A stretch of 58,079 nt of DNA from Flavobacteriaceae bacterium (GCA_031277475.1 JAITMJ010000074.1:1-58079), one strand, 5' to 3'; shown: positions 49,548 through 57,943, numbered from the stretch's first letter. Numbers and translations are program-made. The notes: generated by a model not told the origin, from the letters alone.

Positions 49548-49772
49548 TTATTCAGCCGATTTTTCGTTTGCTATATCAAAAATATCATCATCGGTATAGC
49601 CTTTTTCTTTGTAAAAAGCAATTTGCTCCGGAAGTCGCAAAATGTTGCTTTGTCTTTTTGCGGCTCGTATTATACTTTCTTGTCTTCTTTTTAGACGCTG
49701 GCTCAATTCCAGAGAAAACTCATTGTCGGAAAGAATTCTGTCTAAAATTTTTTGGCTTAGTAGATATTTCAT
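49548..49772 (-). CDS. first early protein, Cro-like position
   Basis: 74 residues from MKYLLSQKILDRILSDNEFSLELSQRLKRRQESIIRAAKRQ. An earlier start at 49853 runs through the promoter and is rejected. Residues about 15-50 look like a small helix-turn-helix (SLELSQRLKRRQESIIRAAKRQS). Being first after the divergent repressor, it is in the position of Cro or another lysis-lysogeny regulator. No firm family match. Confidence 0.6.
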   Translation of the reverse strand: MKYLLSQKILDRILSDNEFSLELSQRLKRRQESIIRAAKRQSNILRLPEQIAFYKEKGYTDDDIFDIANEKSAE

Positions 49773-49795
49773 ATTTTTACGCTTATTTTGTCCGT

Positions 49796-49868
49796 ATATA
49801 TCTTGTTGCGATTTTATACAGACAAAAATATATCTTATTTTAATATTATGCAAATATTTATATATCTT
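49796..49868. promoter_or_regulatory. lysogeny control region: early promoter and three repeats
   Basis: The leftward early promoter is TTTG (49854-49851), 20 bp, TATTTTTG (49830-49823), minus strand. Three direct repeats ATATATCTT lie at 49796-49804, 49828-49836 and 49860-49868, exactly 32 bp apart (about three helical turns), around the promoter. They are candidate operators for the divergent repressor. The repressor promoter itself is not clear. Confidence 0.6.
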
Positions 49869-49884
49869 TTTTTAATATTTTTAT

Positions 49885-50280
49885 ATGAAAAATGAAATTA
49901 GGTTGAGAATAAAGGAGTTAAGAGAGTACTTGGGATTGACACAGACGCAATTTTCTGAAAAAATAGGAGGGCAACAACCCAATTTATCTCATATGGAAAA
50001 AGCAGGAAAAAAAATTTCCATTGATATAATATATGAAATTATATCTAAATTTAATATTAGTCCGAATTGGTTAGTTCTTGGTATCGGAGATATGATTTTG
50101 TCAGAAGATGACAATTCTATAAATGTAGGAGGGTGTCAAAAGGTAGGAAATAACAGCCCCAACGCAACTCAAATAATGCACAGCAATAATATATTACTTA
50201 ATGAAAACGAATCATTAAAGCGGGAAAACGAATTATTGCGGGAAATGGTGGATATGCTAAAATCCGGCAATAAAAAATGA
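49885..50280 (+). CDS. prophage repressor, XRE family
   Basis: 131 residues. The N-terminal HTH (residues about 7-62) is of the Cro/CI type: RIKELREYLGLTQTQFSEKIGGQQPNLSHMEKAGKKI, then ISKFNISPNWLVLGIGDMI. A flexible middle is followed by a short C-terminal coiled coil (ENESLKRENELLREMVDML) that likely dimerises it. No CI-type peptidase domain, so induction is probably not by self-cleavage. It is transcribed away from the early operon and next to attR, the normal repressor position. Confidence 0.85.
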   Translation: MKNEIRLRIKELREYLGLTQTQFSEKIGGQQPNLSHMEKAGKKISIDIIYEIISKFNISPNWLVLGIGDMILSEDDNSINVGGCQKVGNNSPNATQIMHSNNILLNENESLKRENELLREMVDMLKSGNKK

Positions 50281-50284
50281 TAAA

Positions 50285-50304
50285 TTGCCACAATTTTGCC
50301 ACAA
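50285..50304. promoter_or_regulatory. putative integrase arm-binding sites, right
   Basis: TTGCCACAA at 50285-50293 and again at 50296-50304, one helical turn apart, between the repressor gene and attR. They match the TTGCCACCA copies near attL in seven or eight of nine bases. Confidence 0.5.
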
Positions 50305-50350
50305 TTTAAAAAGTATATAACTGATAAACAGATATTTAAAGCCGTTAAAA

Positions 50351-50374
50351 AAGTCCCGTCTGGGGTACAAAAAA
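50351..50374 (+). other. attR, 24-bp core repeat
   Basis: Perfect copy of 6039-6062. It is a displaced tRNA-Leu(TAA) 3' end; no tRNA body precedes it. Confidence 0.95.
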
Positions 50375-50404
50375 CACTGATAATTATTTGATTTTCAGTG
50401 TTTT
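50371..50404 (+). terminator. original tRNA-Leu terminator, displaced by prophage
   Basis: AAAACACTGA and TCAGTGTTTT arms with a 14-nt AT-rich loop, then six T. It begins within attR, so before integration it lay right behind tRNA-Leu(TAA). Confidence 0.75.
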
Positions 50405-50406
50405 TT

Positions 50407-50772
50407 ACTTTTTTACTCCCGTTTTTACACCCAACTTTCTTTTCGTCCTTATTGAAAAATCATTGATTTGCCTTAGTGAAACTAAAAAAACTTTTTCATT
50501 GTTATAAATCATTGCGTTCGTTGCGTTTTAAACATTTTTTGAACACTAAGCACGCAAAAGGGGTTTTTTAATTTTTTATCCTTTTTAAGTTTTGCAAAGA
50601 TTCATCTTTGATGAATTGCAAAAAACACAAAGCGACTATAATATTTGTAAAAGGGATAGGTCAATATCGTAATTTAAAAAATTTATTTCTTTAAAAATCA
50701 TGTTTAATATTAGCGGGTTAATGGTAAAAAATACCACATTTTTAATTGACTCACAAAACTTGTTTTATTGGT
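50407..50772. other. 366-bp intergenic region with repeats
   Basis: No gene seen. It holds a hairpin at 50590-50623 (TTTTGCAA and TTGCAAAA arms with an inner ATTCATC/GATGAAT) and AAGCACGCAAAAGG-like wording typical of intergenic repeats in this clade. It lies downstream of bshA, so a terminator for it may be included. Confidence 0.5.
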
Positions 50773-51912
50773 TTAAAATTCACCTCGAAAATCCTCAATC
50801 GTTTTTTGGTACATTTTTTCGTATTCGGGAAGGATGTTTTGCAAATCGAATTTCAGGGCTTGTTTTTTGGCGTTGATTTTCATTTGTTTAAGGAGATTCT
50901 CATCGCTCAAAAGCGTTACGGCAAAATGGCTCATCGTTTCCACATCGCCGATTTTTGCAAGAAAACCGGTTTCGCCGTGAATATTCACTTCGGAAATTCC
51001 GCCCGTATCGGAACTGATAACCGGCGTAGATGCAGCCATCGCTTCCAATGCAGCAAGCCCGAAACTTTCCTGCTCGGACGGCAAAAGAAAAACGTCTGAA
51101 ATCTGGAGAATACTGTATAATTCGCTGATTTTTCCCAGCAAACGAACTTTGGAAATCAGTTCCGGATGTTCTTCCAAAAATTGATTGATGATTTCCGTAT
51201 CGGGACCTTCGCCGATGATGAGAAGTTTGGATTTTATTTTGCTTTGAACATTTTTAAAAATCTGCAAAACGTTCTGAACACGCTTCACGGGACGAAGATT
51301 GGAAACGTGAATCAGAATTTTTTCGTCCGGCTGTGCAAATTGCAATCTTTGGCAAGCGGTGTTTTCGTTAAATTCGGAATTGTCGATAAAATTGGTAATC
51401 ACCTGAATTTCTTTTTTAATATTGAAAAATTGCAACGTATCTTTTTTCAGACTTTCGGAAACGGAAGTGATTGAGTTTGATTGATTTATGGAAAATTCTA
51501 CCGCGTGTTTGTAACTCGGATGTTGCCCGACCAAAGTGATGTCGGTTCCGTGCAAAGTGGTAACCAACGGAAGATCTTTGCCTTCTTCTTTCAACATTTG
51601 TTTTGCCGTAAACGCGGCGTAAGCGTACGGAATGGCGTAGTGCGCGTGCAGCAAATCCAAATTATAGAAATTCACGACTCGGTAAATCATCGAAGAAAGA
51701 GCGATGTCATAAGGTTCGTATTGAAAAAGCGGATAACTTTGAACGTTCACTTTGTGAAAAAGAATATTGGGATTGGTAATGTCTAAACGCGCCGGCAAAT
51801 TGCTGGAAATGAAATGCACTTCATAACTTTTTTTGGCGAGCGACATTCCAAGTTCCGTAGCAACAATGCCGCTTCCGCCGTATGTGGGATAACAAAGAAT
51901 TCCGATTTTCAT
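50773..51912 (-). CDS. bshA: N-acetyl-alpha-D-glucosaminyl L-malate synthase
   Basis: 379 residues, GT4 glycosyltransferase that joins UDP-GlcNAc and L-malate in the first step of bacillithiol synthesis. Recognisable segments are MKIGILCYPTYGGSGIVATELGMSL, HAHYAIPYAYAAFTA, LVTTLHGTDITLVG, IHVSNLRPVKRV, LLIIGEGPD and PSEQESFGLAALEAMA with the GT4 E-x7-E motif. Length is normal. It stands alone here; later bsh genes are not in the window. This thiol is common in Bacteroidota and Firmicutes. Confidence 0.93.
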   Translation of the reverse strand: MKIGILCYPTYGGSGIVATELGMSLAKKSYEVHFISSNLPARLDITNPNILFHKVNVQSYPLFQYEPYDIALSSMIYRVVNFYNLDLLHAHYAIPYAYAAFTAKQMLKEEGKDLPLVTTLHGTDITLVGQHPSYKHAVEFSINQSNSITSVSESLKKDTLQFFNIKKEIQVITNFIDNSEFNENTACQRLQFAQPDEKILIHVSNLRPVKRVQNVLQIFKNVQSKIKSKLLIIGEGPDTEIINQFLEEHPELISKVRLLGKISELYSILQISDVFLLPSEQESFGLAALEAMAASTPVISSDTGGISEVNIHGETGFLAKIGDVETMSHFAVTLLSDENLLKQMKINAKKQALKFDLQNILPEYEKMYQKTIEDFRGEF

Positions 51913-51924
51913 TTTTTGATTAAT

Positions 51925-52050
51925 TTATTTTAGTCTTTTTCGTATAAACGTTTTACTTCTTTTACCGTGATGAACGCCCAACACTAAAATAGTGTCGGAA
52001 TTTATGATACTGTAAAAAATTTTATAAGAAACTATTAAAGTCGCACATTT
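51925..52050 (-). pseudogene. remnant of a RelE/ParE toxin C-terminus
   Basis: An open stretch of about 41 codons reads TLIVSYKIFYSIINSDTILV and ends HHGKRSKTFIRKRLK, the C-terminal part of a RelE/ParE-type toxin with its typical YKIFY and HH..R segments. An in-frame stop precedes it and no N-terminal half is found. The matching antitoxin gene lies about 270 bp upstream at 52322, so the toxin was probably disrupted by deletion or repeat insertion. Confidence 0.65.
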
Positions 52051-52321
52051 TTATATAGGTTAAACGCGTTAAAAAATGTTACTCCGCCGTCTTTTTTTAA
52101 CGCAAAGTTCGCCATATTTTTATCTCGATTTTTCGAAAACGCAAAGGCATTTTATTTAGCAAAGGCTTGCGTTCTCTTAATACGTTTTTCCGTTTGCAGA
52201 GTGAAACGACTTTGCGTAAATATTTTCAAACCTTTTTAAAAATTCTTTGCGTTAAAATTATAGTTAAATATTTAGCAACTACTAAACATATTTAATTTAT
52301 TTGTTATAAATATTTAAAATT
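52051..52321. other. 271-bp repeat-rich gap inside a broken toxin-antitoxin pair
   Basis: Contains several variants of AACGCAAAG and CTTTGCGTTAAAA, a word common in intergenic repeats of this clade. It occupies the place where the N-terminal half of the toxin should be. Confidence 0.5.
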
Positions 52322-52549
52322 TTAATGCGTTTGACCTGTTTTTTTATATACCTTTTCTTTCAATTCATTCCACAACATTACGTCTGCAGGATTTGCCTCG
52401 TGTTCCGCGAGTCGCCGCTCAATAAATTCTACGTCTTCCATATTTAATTCATCTTCGCCTATTTTGTTCACGGTGTTCCAAAGCGTATTTGCCAAAATAA
52501 GTTTTTCTTCGTCCGGCAATGCCAATAATTCGCCCATATTATAAGACAT
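52322..52549 (-). CDS. addiction-module antitoxin (RelB-like), orphaned
   Basis: 75 residues from MSYNMGELLALPDEEKL. A longer reading to 52585 is less likely. The pattern LALPDEEKLILANTLWNTV and the later MEDVEFIERRLAEHEANPADVMLWNELKEKV match the addiction-module component family that neutralises ParE/RelE toxins. Its partner survives only as the fragment at 51925-52050, so it may be an orphan antitoxin. Confidence 0.75.
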   Translation of the reverse strand: MSYNMGELLALPDEEKLILANTLWNTVNKIGEDELNMEDVEFIERRLAEHEANPADVMLWNELKEKVYKKTGQTH

Positions 52550-52627
52550 AAAAATATTTTTTATAAAGATAAAAAAAAATTGCAACCTCGCGGTAAAACA
52601 AAATGTAATTGTTTATTTGCTTATATT

Positions 52628-52932
52628 TTAAAGTGTTACACTTAAATTCAAGTGTCCACCGAACCCGACTTGACTAATTCTCATTAAAGTCGAAAGTCTG
52701 ATGTCCGACACATTGTTTTCGATTCTCGAAATGTAGGTTTTTGTAGTTCCGCATTTGTCGGCGAGTTGTTCTTGCGTCAATCCTTTTTCTTTTCTTAATT
52801 CTTGCAACATCACGCCAAGTTTAAAGCTTTCAAAACCTTGTTCGTAAGCCTCTCTTTTGCAGTTCCTTTTTTGCCGTATTCTCGGTCTAAATGGTCTGCA
52901 AATGAAGTCAATTTATGTTCCTGTTTCATCAT
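52628..52932 (-). pseudogene. HigA-like HTH antitoxin, frameshifted
   Basis: The C-terminal 61 residues (MLQELRKEKGLTQEQLADKCGTTKTYISRIENN) are an XRE HTH of HigA type. Upstream, MKQEHKLTSFADHLDREYGKKGTAK reads in another frame. One missing base near 52853-52858, in an AAAAG run, breaks the join; restoring it gives KREAYEQGFESFKLG between the halves. It is either an inactive gene or a sequence error. No adjacent HigB toxin is found. The promoter is intact. Confidence 0.7.
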
Positions 52933-52945
52933 TGAAATTTCTCGG

Positions 52946-52976
52946 CAAAGTTAGCCAAATAGATAACATTGTCAAA
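52946..52976 (-). promoter_or_regulatory. promoter of the HigA-like gene
   Basis: TTTG (52976-52973), 19 bp, TAACTTTG (52953-52946) on the minus strand, 14 bp before the ATG. A perfect consensus match. Confidence 0.65.
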
Positions 52977-53283
52977 ACTATTTTTCTGTTTTTTGATTTG
53001 TTCCGCTTCCAAGTCCTAAAAACTTTTTTTGTTATATTTGTTCAAATTTGCAAAGGTTTTTACGGCATATTGGTTCCTCGTGTTGCTATGAACAGACAAC
53101 TTTCGTGCTTTGAATTTTTAGATGATTTGATGAAATCGTTTGATTACTCAACGCTGCGGCTCATCAGCAACCGTAGAAGGTATATGTTTTTAGCACGCCG
53201 CCTGCACCTTGAAATATCGAGTCACAAAATTTATCAGCGAATGGAAAAAAAATAAAACCCAATCGCGTGTTTTCTAAAAAACG
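52977..53283. other. 307-bp region without a convincing gene
   Basis: A plus-strand open frame (52857-53255) runs through here, but it starts antisense to the HigA-like gene and resembles no family. It ends in a basic segment (SNRRRYMFLARRLHLEISSHK). I treat it as probably non-coding. The tgt promoter should lie in this stretch. Confidence 0.35.
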
Positions 53284-54420
53284 ATGACACAGAATTTTTT
53301 TAAAATAGAAAAAACCACTTCCGGAAAAGCAAGAGCGGGAATTTTAACCACCGATCACGGAAAAATACAAACCCCGATTTTTATGCCGGTCGGAACTGTG
53401 GCTTCCGTGAAAACCGTTCATCAGCGCGAACTTCGGGACGATGTGAAAGCGCAAATAATTCTCGGAAATACCTATCATCTCTACCTTCGTCCGACTATGA
53501 ATGTGATGACGCAAGCCGGCGGTTTGCACAAATTTATGAATTGGGATTTGCCCATTCTCACAGATTCCGGCGGTTTTCAAGTGTTTTCGCTGTCGGATTC
53601 CCGAAAGATTACGGAAGAAGGCGTGAAATTCAAATCGCACATCGACGGCAGTTTTCACTTTATTTCGCCCGAAAAATCTATGGAAATTCAGCGGCAAATC
53701 GGGGCAGATATTTTTATGGCTTTCGATGAATGTACGCCGTTTCCATGCGAATATCATCAGGCAAAAACTTCAATGGAAATCACACATCGCTGGCTGAAAC
53801 GCTGCATCGATTGGTGCGAGAAAAATCCCGAAATCTATGGCTACAAACAGCATTTATTCCCCATTGTTCAAGGTTCGGTTTATCCCGATTTAAGAAAAAT
53901 TTCCGCAGAATTTATTTCCGAACAAAACGCTGCAGGAAATGCAATTGGCGGACTTTCCGTAGGTGAACCCGAAGAAAAAATGTATGAAATCACGGATGAA
54001 GTTACGAACATTCTCCCGAAAGAAAAACCGAGATATTTGATGGGTGTTGGAACGCCGTGGAACATTTTGGAAAGCATCGGTTTGGGAATTGATATGATGG
54101 ATTGTGTGATGCCGACCAGAAATGCCAGAAACGCAATGCTGTTCACTTGGAACGGAATTATGAACCTGAGAAACGAGAAATGGAAAAAAGATTTTTCGGC
54201 GTTAGACGAATCGGGGACGAGTTTTGTGGACAAAGATTATTCCAAAGCCTATCTCCGACATTTGTTCGTTTCCAAAGAATATTTAGCGAAACAAATTGCT
54301 TCCATTCACAATTTGGCGTTTTATTTGGATTTGGTAAAAACCGCGCGAGAGCGTATTTTTGCAGGAGATTTCTACGAATGGAAAAATGCCGTGATTCCGG
54401 TTTTGAAAAGGAGGTTTTGA
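53284..54420 (+). CDS. tgt: tRNA-guanine transglycosylase
   Basis: 378 residues. It exchanges guanine 34 for preQ1 in tRNAs with GUN anticodons, leading to queuosine. The catalytic Asp94 is in LTDSGGFQVFS, the nucleophile Asp270 in GLGIDMMDCVMPTRNARN, and AIGGLSVGEP is the conserved loop. The usual zinc site CxCxxC is absent: residues 308-316 read DESGTSFVD, while His342 (SIHNLAFYL) remains. From memory, other Bacteroidota Tgt proteins show the same loss. The length is otherwise normal. The next gene is 168 bp away. Confidence 0.93.
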   Translation: MTQNFFKIEKTTSGKARAGILTTDHGKIQTPIFMPVGTVASVKTVHQRELRDDVKAQIILGNTYHLYLRPTMNVMTQAGGLHKFMNWDLPILTDSGGFQVFSLSDSRKITEEGVKFKSHIDGSFHFISPEKSMEIQRQIGADIFMAFDECTPFPCEYHQAKTSMEITHRWLKRCIDWCEKNPEIYGYKQHLFPIVQGSVYPDLRKISAEFISEQNAAGNAIGGLSVGEPEEKMYEITDEVTNILPKEKPRYLMGVGTPWNILESIGLGIDMMDCVMPTRNARNAMLFTWNGIMNLRNEKWKKDFSALDESGTSFVDKDYSKAYLRHLFVSKEYLAKQIASIHNLAFYLDLVKTARERIFAGDFYEWKNAVIPVLKRRF

Positions 54421-54588
54421 ATTCATACGAATCAATTTTTTAGGTATTTCTAAATTGATATATAAAAATTGGAAAAACAAAAACAATTAAGAATCAATAA
54501 GTTATACTTTTCTAAATCAATTAAGATTTATATTACTACGAAAAATTAAATTTACACATTAAAAAAATACTAAAATATTTATTAGGAT

Positions 54589-55908
54589 ATGAAAAAAATA
54601 CATAACTACGCATTATTTACAATGCTCGCATTTTTTGGAAATTGGGTTAATGCGCAGGAAATCAAAACACTTACGCTGGACGAGGCGGTGGATTTGGGCA
54701 TTAAAAATTCCAAATATTTGAAAATCGACGAAGCAAAAATTGATGAAGCCACAGCCAACTACATCGCCGCGAAAAACAACCGACTTCCGGATTTTAACAT
54801 TTCTGCAAACACAATGCAGATGCCGTTTAGTGCTAAAATTAATTTAAAAATTCTGCAAAATCCGGGCGGAAATTCAGGAGCGAGCGCACCGGAAGTGCAT
54901 TCCGTGTATTACGGACAGGCGAATTTTTCTTTGCCGATTTATGCCGGAGGAAAAATAAAATACGGTATAAAATCTGCGGAATATTTGGCGGAAGCGGCAA
55001 AACTTTCGGCGGAAAACGACAAAACTGCCGTTGCCTACAATATTGCCGAAGCCTACAACAATCTCTACAAAGCGAAACAAACCATCCAAGTTTTAAAGGA
55101 AAATTTGAAAGCCGCTCAAGAACGCGACAAAACTTTTCTGAACCTCGAAAACAACGGCGTCATCGCACGAAACGACAGATTGAAAGCCAATCTTCAAACT
55201 TCCGACATCGAACTCCAACTTTTGGATGCGGAAAGCAATTTCGACATCGCCAACATCAATATGAATCTGCTTTTGGGACTTCCCGAAACCACAATAATAG
55301 AAGTGGATTCCGAGTATATTTCCGAAAATTTAGCGCAGGAAAATGTTTCTTATTATTTGGAACAAGCCGCGAAAAACAGAAAAGATCTCCAGGCTTTGGA
55401 CTATCAAAAAAAAGCGGCGGAACTCGGAACGAAAGCGGCGAAAGCGGAAAATCTCCCGACTGTTGCGATAACCGCCGGCTACATTGCGGCAGATGTTCCG
55501 AAAGTTTTAACGGTTTACAACGCTGTAAACATCGGGGTTGGCGTTCAATACAATCTCGGAAATCTTTGGAAAAAAAATTCGGCGTTGATGAATGCGGAAT
55601 CTCAAATTAAAAAAATTGATGCCAATAATGAATTGGTGAACGACCAAATAAAATTGGAAGTGAATCGCGATTTTCAAAGTTATATTTTGGCAAAAAGAAA
55701 AATCGAAGTTTACGAAAAAGCCGTAGTTCAAGCGAATGAAAACTATAGAATTACAAAAAATAAATACGACAACGGTCTGGAAACGGTTACCAATCTTTTG
55801 GATGCCGATGCCGCACAAATTTCCGCAAATGTAAACGTGCTGAATGCAAAAGCCGATTTCGCTTTGGCTTACCGAAAATTGCTGCAAACATCGGGGATTT
55901 TGGATTAA
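54589..55908 (+). CDS. TolC-family outer membrane efflux protein
   Basis: 439 residues. A signal peptide (KKIHNYALFTMLAFFGNWVNAQ) ends at AQ. The rest shows the two-fold TolC helical repeat: LTLDEAVDLGIKNSKYLKI, then KAENLPTVAITAGY and a second repeat with NYRITKNKYDNGLETVTNLLDADAAQISA. TolC trimers form an outer-membrane and periplasmic channel for RND or ABC efflux. The matching membrane-fusion and pump genes are not downstream here, so the partner is unknown. Confidence 0.88.
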   Translation: MKKIHNYALFTMLAFFGNWVNAQEIKTLTLDEAVDLGIKNSKYLKIDEAKIDEATANYIAAKNNRLPDFNISANTMQMPFSAKINLKILQNPGGNSGASAPEVHSVYYGQANFSLPIYAGGKIKYGIKSAEYLAEAAKLSAENDKTAVAYNIAEAYNNLYKAKQTIQVLKENLKAAQERDKTFLNLENNGVIARNDRLKANLQTSDIELQLLDAESNFDIANINMNLLLGLPETTIIEVDSEYISENLAQENVSYYLEQAAKNRKDLQALDYQKKAAELGTKAAKAENLPTVAITAGYIAADVPKVLTVYNAVNIGVGVQYNLGNLWKKNSALMNAESQIKKIDANNELVNDQIKLEVNRDFQSYILAKRKIEVYEKAVVQANENYRITKNKYDNGLETVTNLLDADAAQISANVNVLNAKADFALAYRKLLQTSGILD

Positions 55909-56029
55909 AAACTTGATGAACCAATGAGCAAAAAACCATCAAACCTATTAACCGATTTGGGAATTATTTACTCCCGTTCAATCTATAAAATTAAGTAAAT
56001 TTGCATGTCAAATTAAAAGAAAACTTATT

Positions 56030-56416
56030 ATGTTAATTCAACTTAAAACATTCAAGGGAAATGCCGTTGCGGTAGAACTCGTGGATTCGTTTACGGAAAC
56101 GGATGTGGAACTGCTGAAAAAACTTTTTGAGGAAAAACTTTCTCAAGGCTACAAGCATGTGAACATTCTCGTCAAGGTTCAAGATATGTCTCTGATGAAA
56201 AAGATGGATATGAAGGCTTTTGTGAACGGAGAAATTTGGGGGATCAAACATTTCGGAAAAATAGGAAAATGCGCGGTGGTATCACATTCGGATTTCATAA
56301 AAGCGGTGGTGAAAGTGGAGAATAAAATTCTTCATCTCATCAATCACGCATTGGAAGAAAGATATTTTGACATTTCGGAATTAGACGAAGCGTTGGAATT
56401 TATAAATCCGGATTAG
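56030..56416 (+). CDS. SpoIIAA-like (STAS-type) protein
   Basis: 128 residues. It matches the SpoIIAA-like family: LIQLKTFKGNAVAVELVDSFTETDVELLKKLFEEKL, then HVNILVKVQDMSLMKKMDMKAF and WGIKHFGKIGKCAVVSHSDFIKAV. These proteins have a STAS-like fold and an unknown role, perhaps lipid or ligand binding. It is a single gene ended by a strong terminator. Confidence 0.75.
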   Translation: MLIQLKTFKGNAVAVELVDSFTETDVELLKKLFEEKLSQGYKHVNILVKVQDMSLMKKMDMKAFVNGEIWGIKHFGKIGKCAVVSHSDFIKAVVKVENKILHLINHALEERYFDISELDEALEFINPD

Positions 56417-56431
56417 ATTTCGGGACACGAG

Positions 56432-56467
56432 AAAAAGCCGCACTCAAAATTTCAGTACGGCTTTTTT
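56432..56467. terminator. bidirectional terminator
   Basis: AAAAGCCGCACT and AGTACGGCTTTT arms (one mismatch), T6 after on the plus strand and A5 before it. It serves both the SpoIIAA-like gene and the convergent Lrp gene. Confidence 0.85.
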
Positions 56468-56485
56468 GTCTTGATTCTTGATTCC

Positions 56486-56965
56486 TTAAATAGTCAGTTG
56501 TCTACTGATGCTTTGTTCCAGCGAAATAAAAGTTTCGGTTTTTGCAATGCCTTTCAATTTTTGAATTTTGTTCAAAACTTCCATCAAATGGTCATTGTCT
56601 CTGCAAATTGCTTTCAGAAAAATAGTATAAATTCCTGTAGTACAATGCGCTTCCACAATTTCACTAATGCCTTTCATCGCCTTAATGGTTTCCTGATAAT
56701 GGTCGGGCTGCTCCAAAAATACACCAATAAAGGAAACAACTTTGTATCCTATTTTTTCGGGATTCAGTAGCGAAACTGACGTTTCAATAATGCCTGCTCT
56801 TTCCATTTTTTTGATTCTTTGGTGAATTGCCGTAGTCGAAATCCCGATCTTGTCGGAAATTACGGTTAAAGGCGATTTCACATTGTCCATTAACATATAG
56901 ATAATCTCTCTATCGATCTTATCCAAATTGTAACTCACTGTTGCTTTGGTTTTCACTTTGTTCAT
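56486..56965 (-). CDS. Lrp/AsnC-family transcriptional regulator
   Basis: 159 residues. N-terminal winged HTH: NLDKIDREIIYMLMDNVKSPLTVISDKIGISTTAIHQRIKKMERAGII. The C-terminal RAM/ACT-like ligand domain has VSFIGVFLEQPDHYQETIKAMKG and EAHCTTGIYTIFLKAICRDNDHLMEVLNKIQKL. Such regulators respond to amino acids. The ligand is unknown. A (TTCTA)6 tract lies about 30 bp upstream of its start. Confidence 0.9.
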   Translation of the reverse strand: MNKVKTKATVSYNLDKIDREIIYMLMDNVKSPLTVISDKIGISTTAIHQRIKKMERAGIIETSVSLLNPEKIGYKVVSFIGVFLEQPDHYQETIKAMKGISEIVEAHCTTGIYTIFLKAICRDNDHLMEVLNKIQKLKGIAKTETFISLEQSISRQLTI

Positions 56966-56995
56966 ATCACTAAATTTATTGATGTCTTTTCTATA

Positions 56996-57025
56996 TTCTA
57001 TTCTATTCTATTCTATTCTATTCTA
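56996..57025. repeat. (TTCTA)6 microsatellite upstream of the Lrp gene
   Basis: Six perfect units, flanked by near-units. On the coding strand it reads TAGAA and sits 31 bp before the ATG, in the promoter or 5' UTR. Slippage would change spacing by 5 bp per unit. Confidence 0.9.
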
Positions 57026-57622
57026 TATTCCATAATTCTTTTTTATTATCATTATTAATTTTAATTTAAATTACATAAAAAATAAATGCAAACTTCTTGA
57101 TTTCCTATTTTTTATATAAAAAAACTTTAATACCGAAGAGAAAATTCAGGTAAAAAATGTTAAACCTTGTTAAAAAATAACTGATCCATACAGATATAAA
57201 CGTAGAAAACACATTATTTCTTGCAACATCTTTTTGTTAAAATTTTATTAAAATTTTCGCCAAAAGTTAATTTTTTTAATAATTTATAATTACGGTTTGG
57301 AATGAAAAAAAATCAAAGCTAATTTTTCGGCAAAGACATCGGTTTTGCAGGAATTTTATATCATTGGACAGATTTTAAATTGAACTTTAAATTTGTCCAA
57401 AAATGTAACACGAATCATCATTTTTAACAATTTGGATTATCTGGAAAACATTTTGAGGAATGTGATTTGAAATAATTTGAATAGAAACATCATAAAATTT
57501 TAATCTTTAAATTTTTAAATCCTTCAATCTTTAAATCAAACCTACTTATTCCTATAATTCTCGCCCGTTGAAAAAAATTGCCCGAGCGAACAGAATTTCA
57601 CGGCTTCCGGCATTATAAATTT
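57026..57622. other. 597-bp AT-rich gap
   Basis: No gene recognised. Contains an inverted repeat TTGGACA/TGTCCAA at 57364-57400 with an inner TTTAAATT/TTAAATT pair, and short TCTTTAAAT repeats near 57510-57535. It separates the Lrp gene from the truncated gene. Confidence 0.45.
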
Positions 57623-57940
57623 TTATTTCTTAACTTCTGTAATCGGAATAAAACCCCCGTTTATATAATCAAGTTTTAGTTCAAATGGTACGGAATTAGA
57701 GCCGGAGGCTATTAAACCTCCTATAATACCAAAGAAAGCAGATGCCGCTACCACATTTCCGGTTTTGGCAGTAGATTTTATTTTTCCTGTAAAATAAAAA
57801 TCATTATCTCTTTTTGTTGCCTTAGTGAATAGGTTTTCAGTAGGGATATAAATATACGAAATGCCTTGATAAACAACAGAATAAACCTCATCTTTTTTGA
57901 TTTCTTTTTCTTTGCCGTCAATCAATTCATAGATTTGGTA
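57623..57940 (-). pseudogene. 5'-truncated gene next to an IS1 end
   Basis: The open frame continues upstream of the TTG at 57925 as QYQIYELIDGKEKEIKKDE and then meets a stop just where the IS1 transposase gene ends. The product has a hydrophobic segment (NVVAASAFFGIIGGLIASG) and no known family. It looks like the 3' part of a small envelope-type protein cut by IS1 insertion. Confidence 0.55.
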
Positions 57941-57943
57941 TTG

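Noticed and set aside
50341-50374. A second tRNA-Leu at attR
   Set aside because: Only the last part of the tRNA is present; no acceptor 5' strand, D arm or anticodon arm precedes it.
52857-53255. Plus-strand frame of 132 codons
   Set aside because: It begins antisense to the HigA-like gene, is hydrophobic in places without a sensible topology, and resembles no family.
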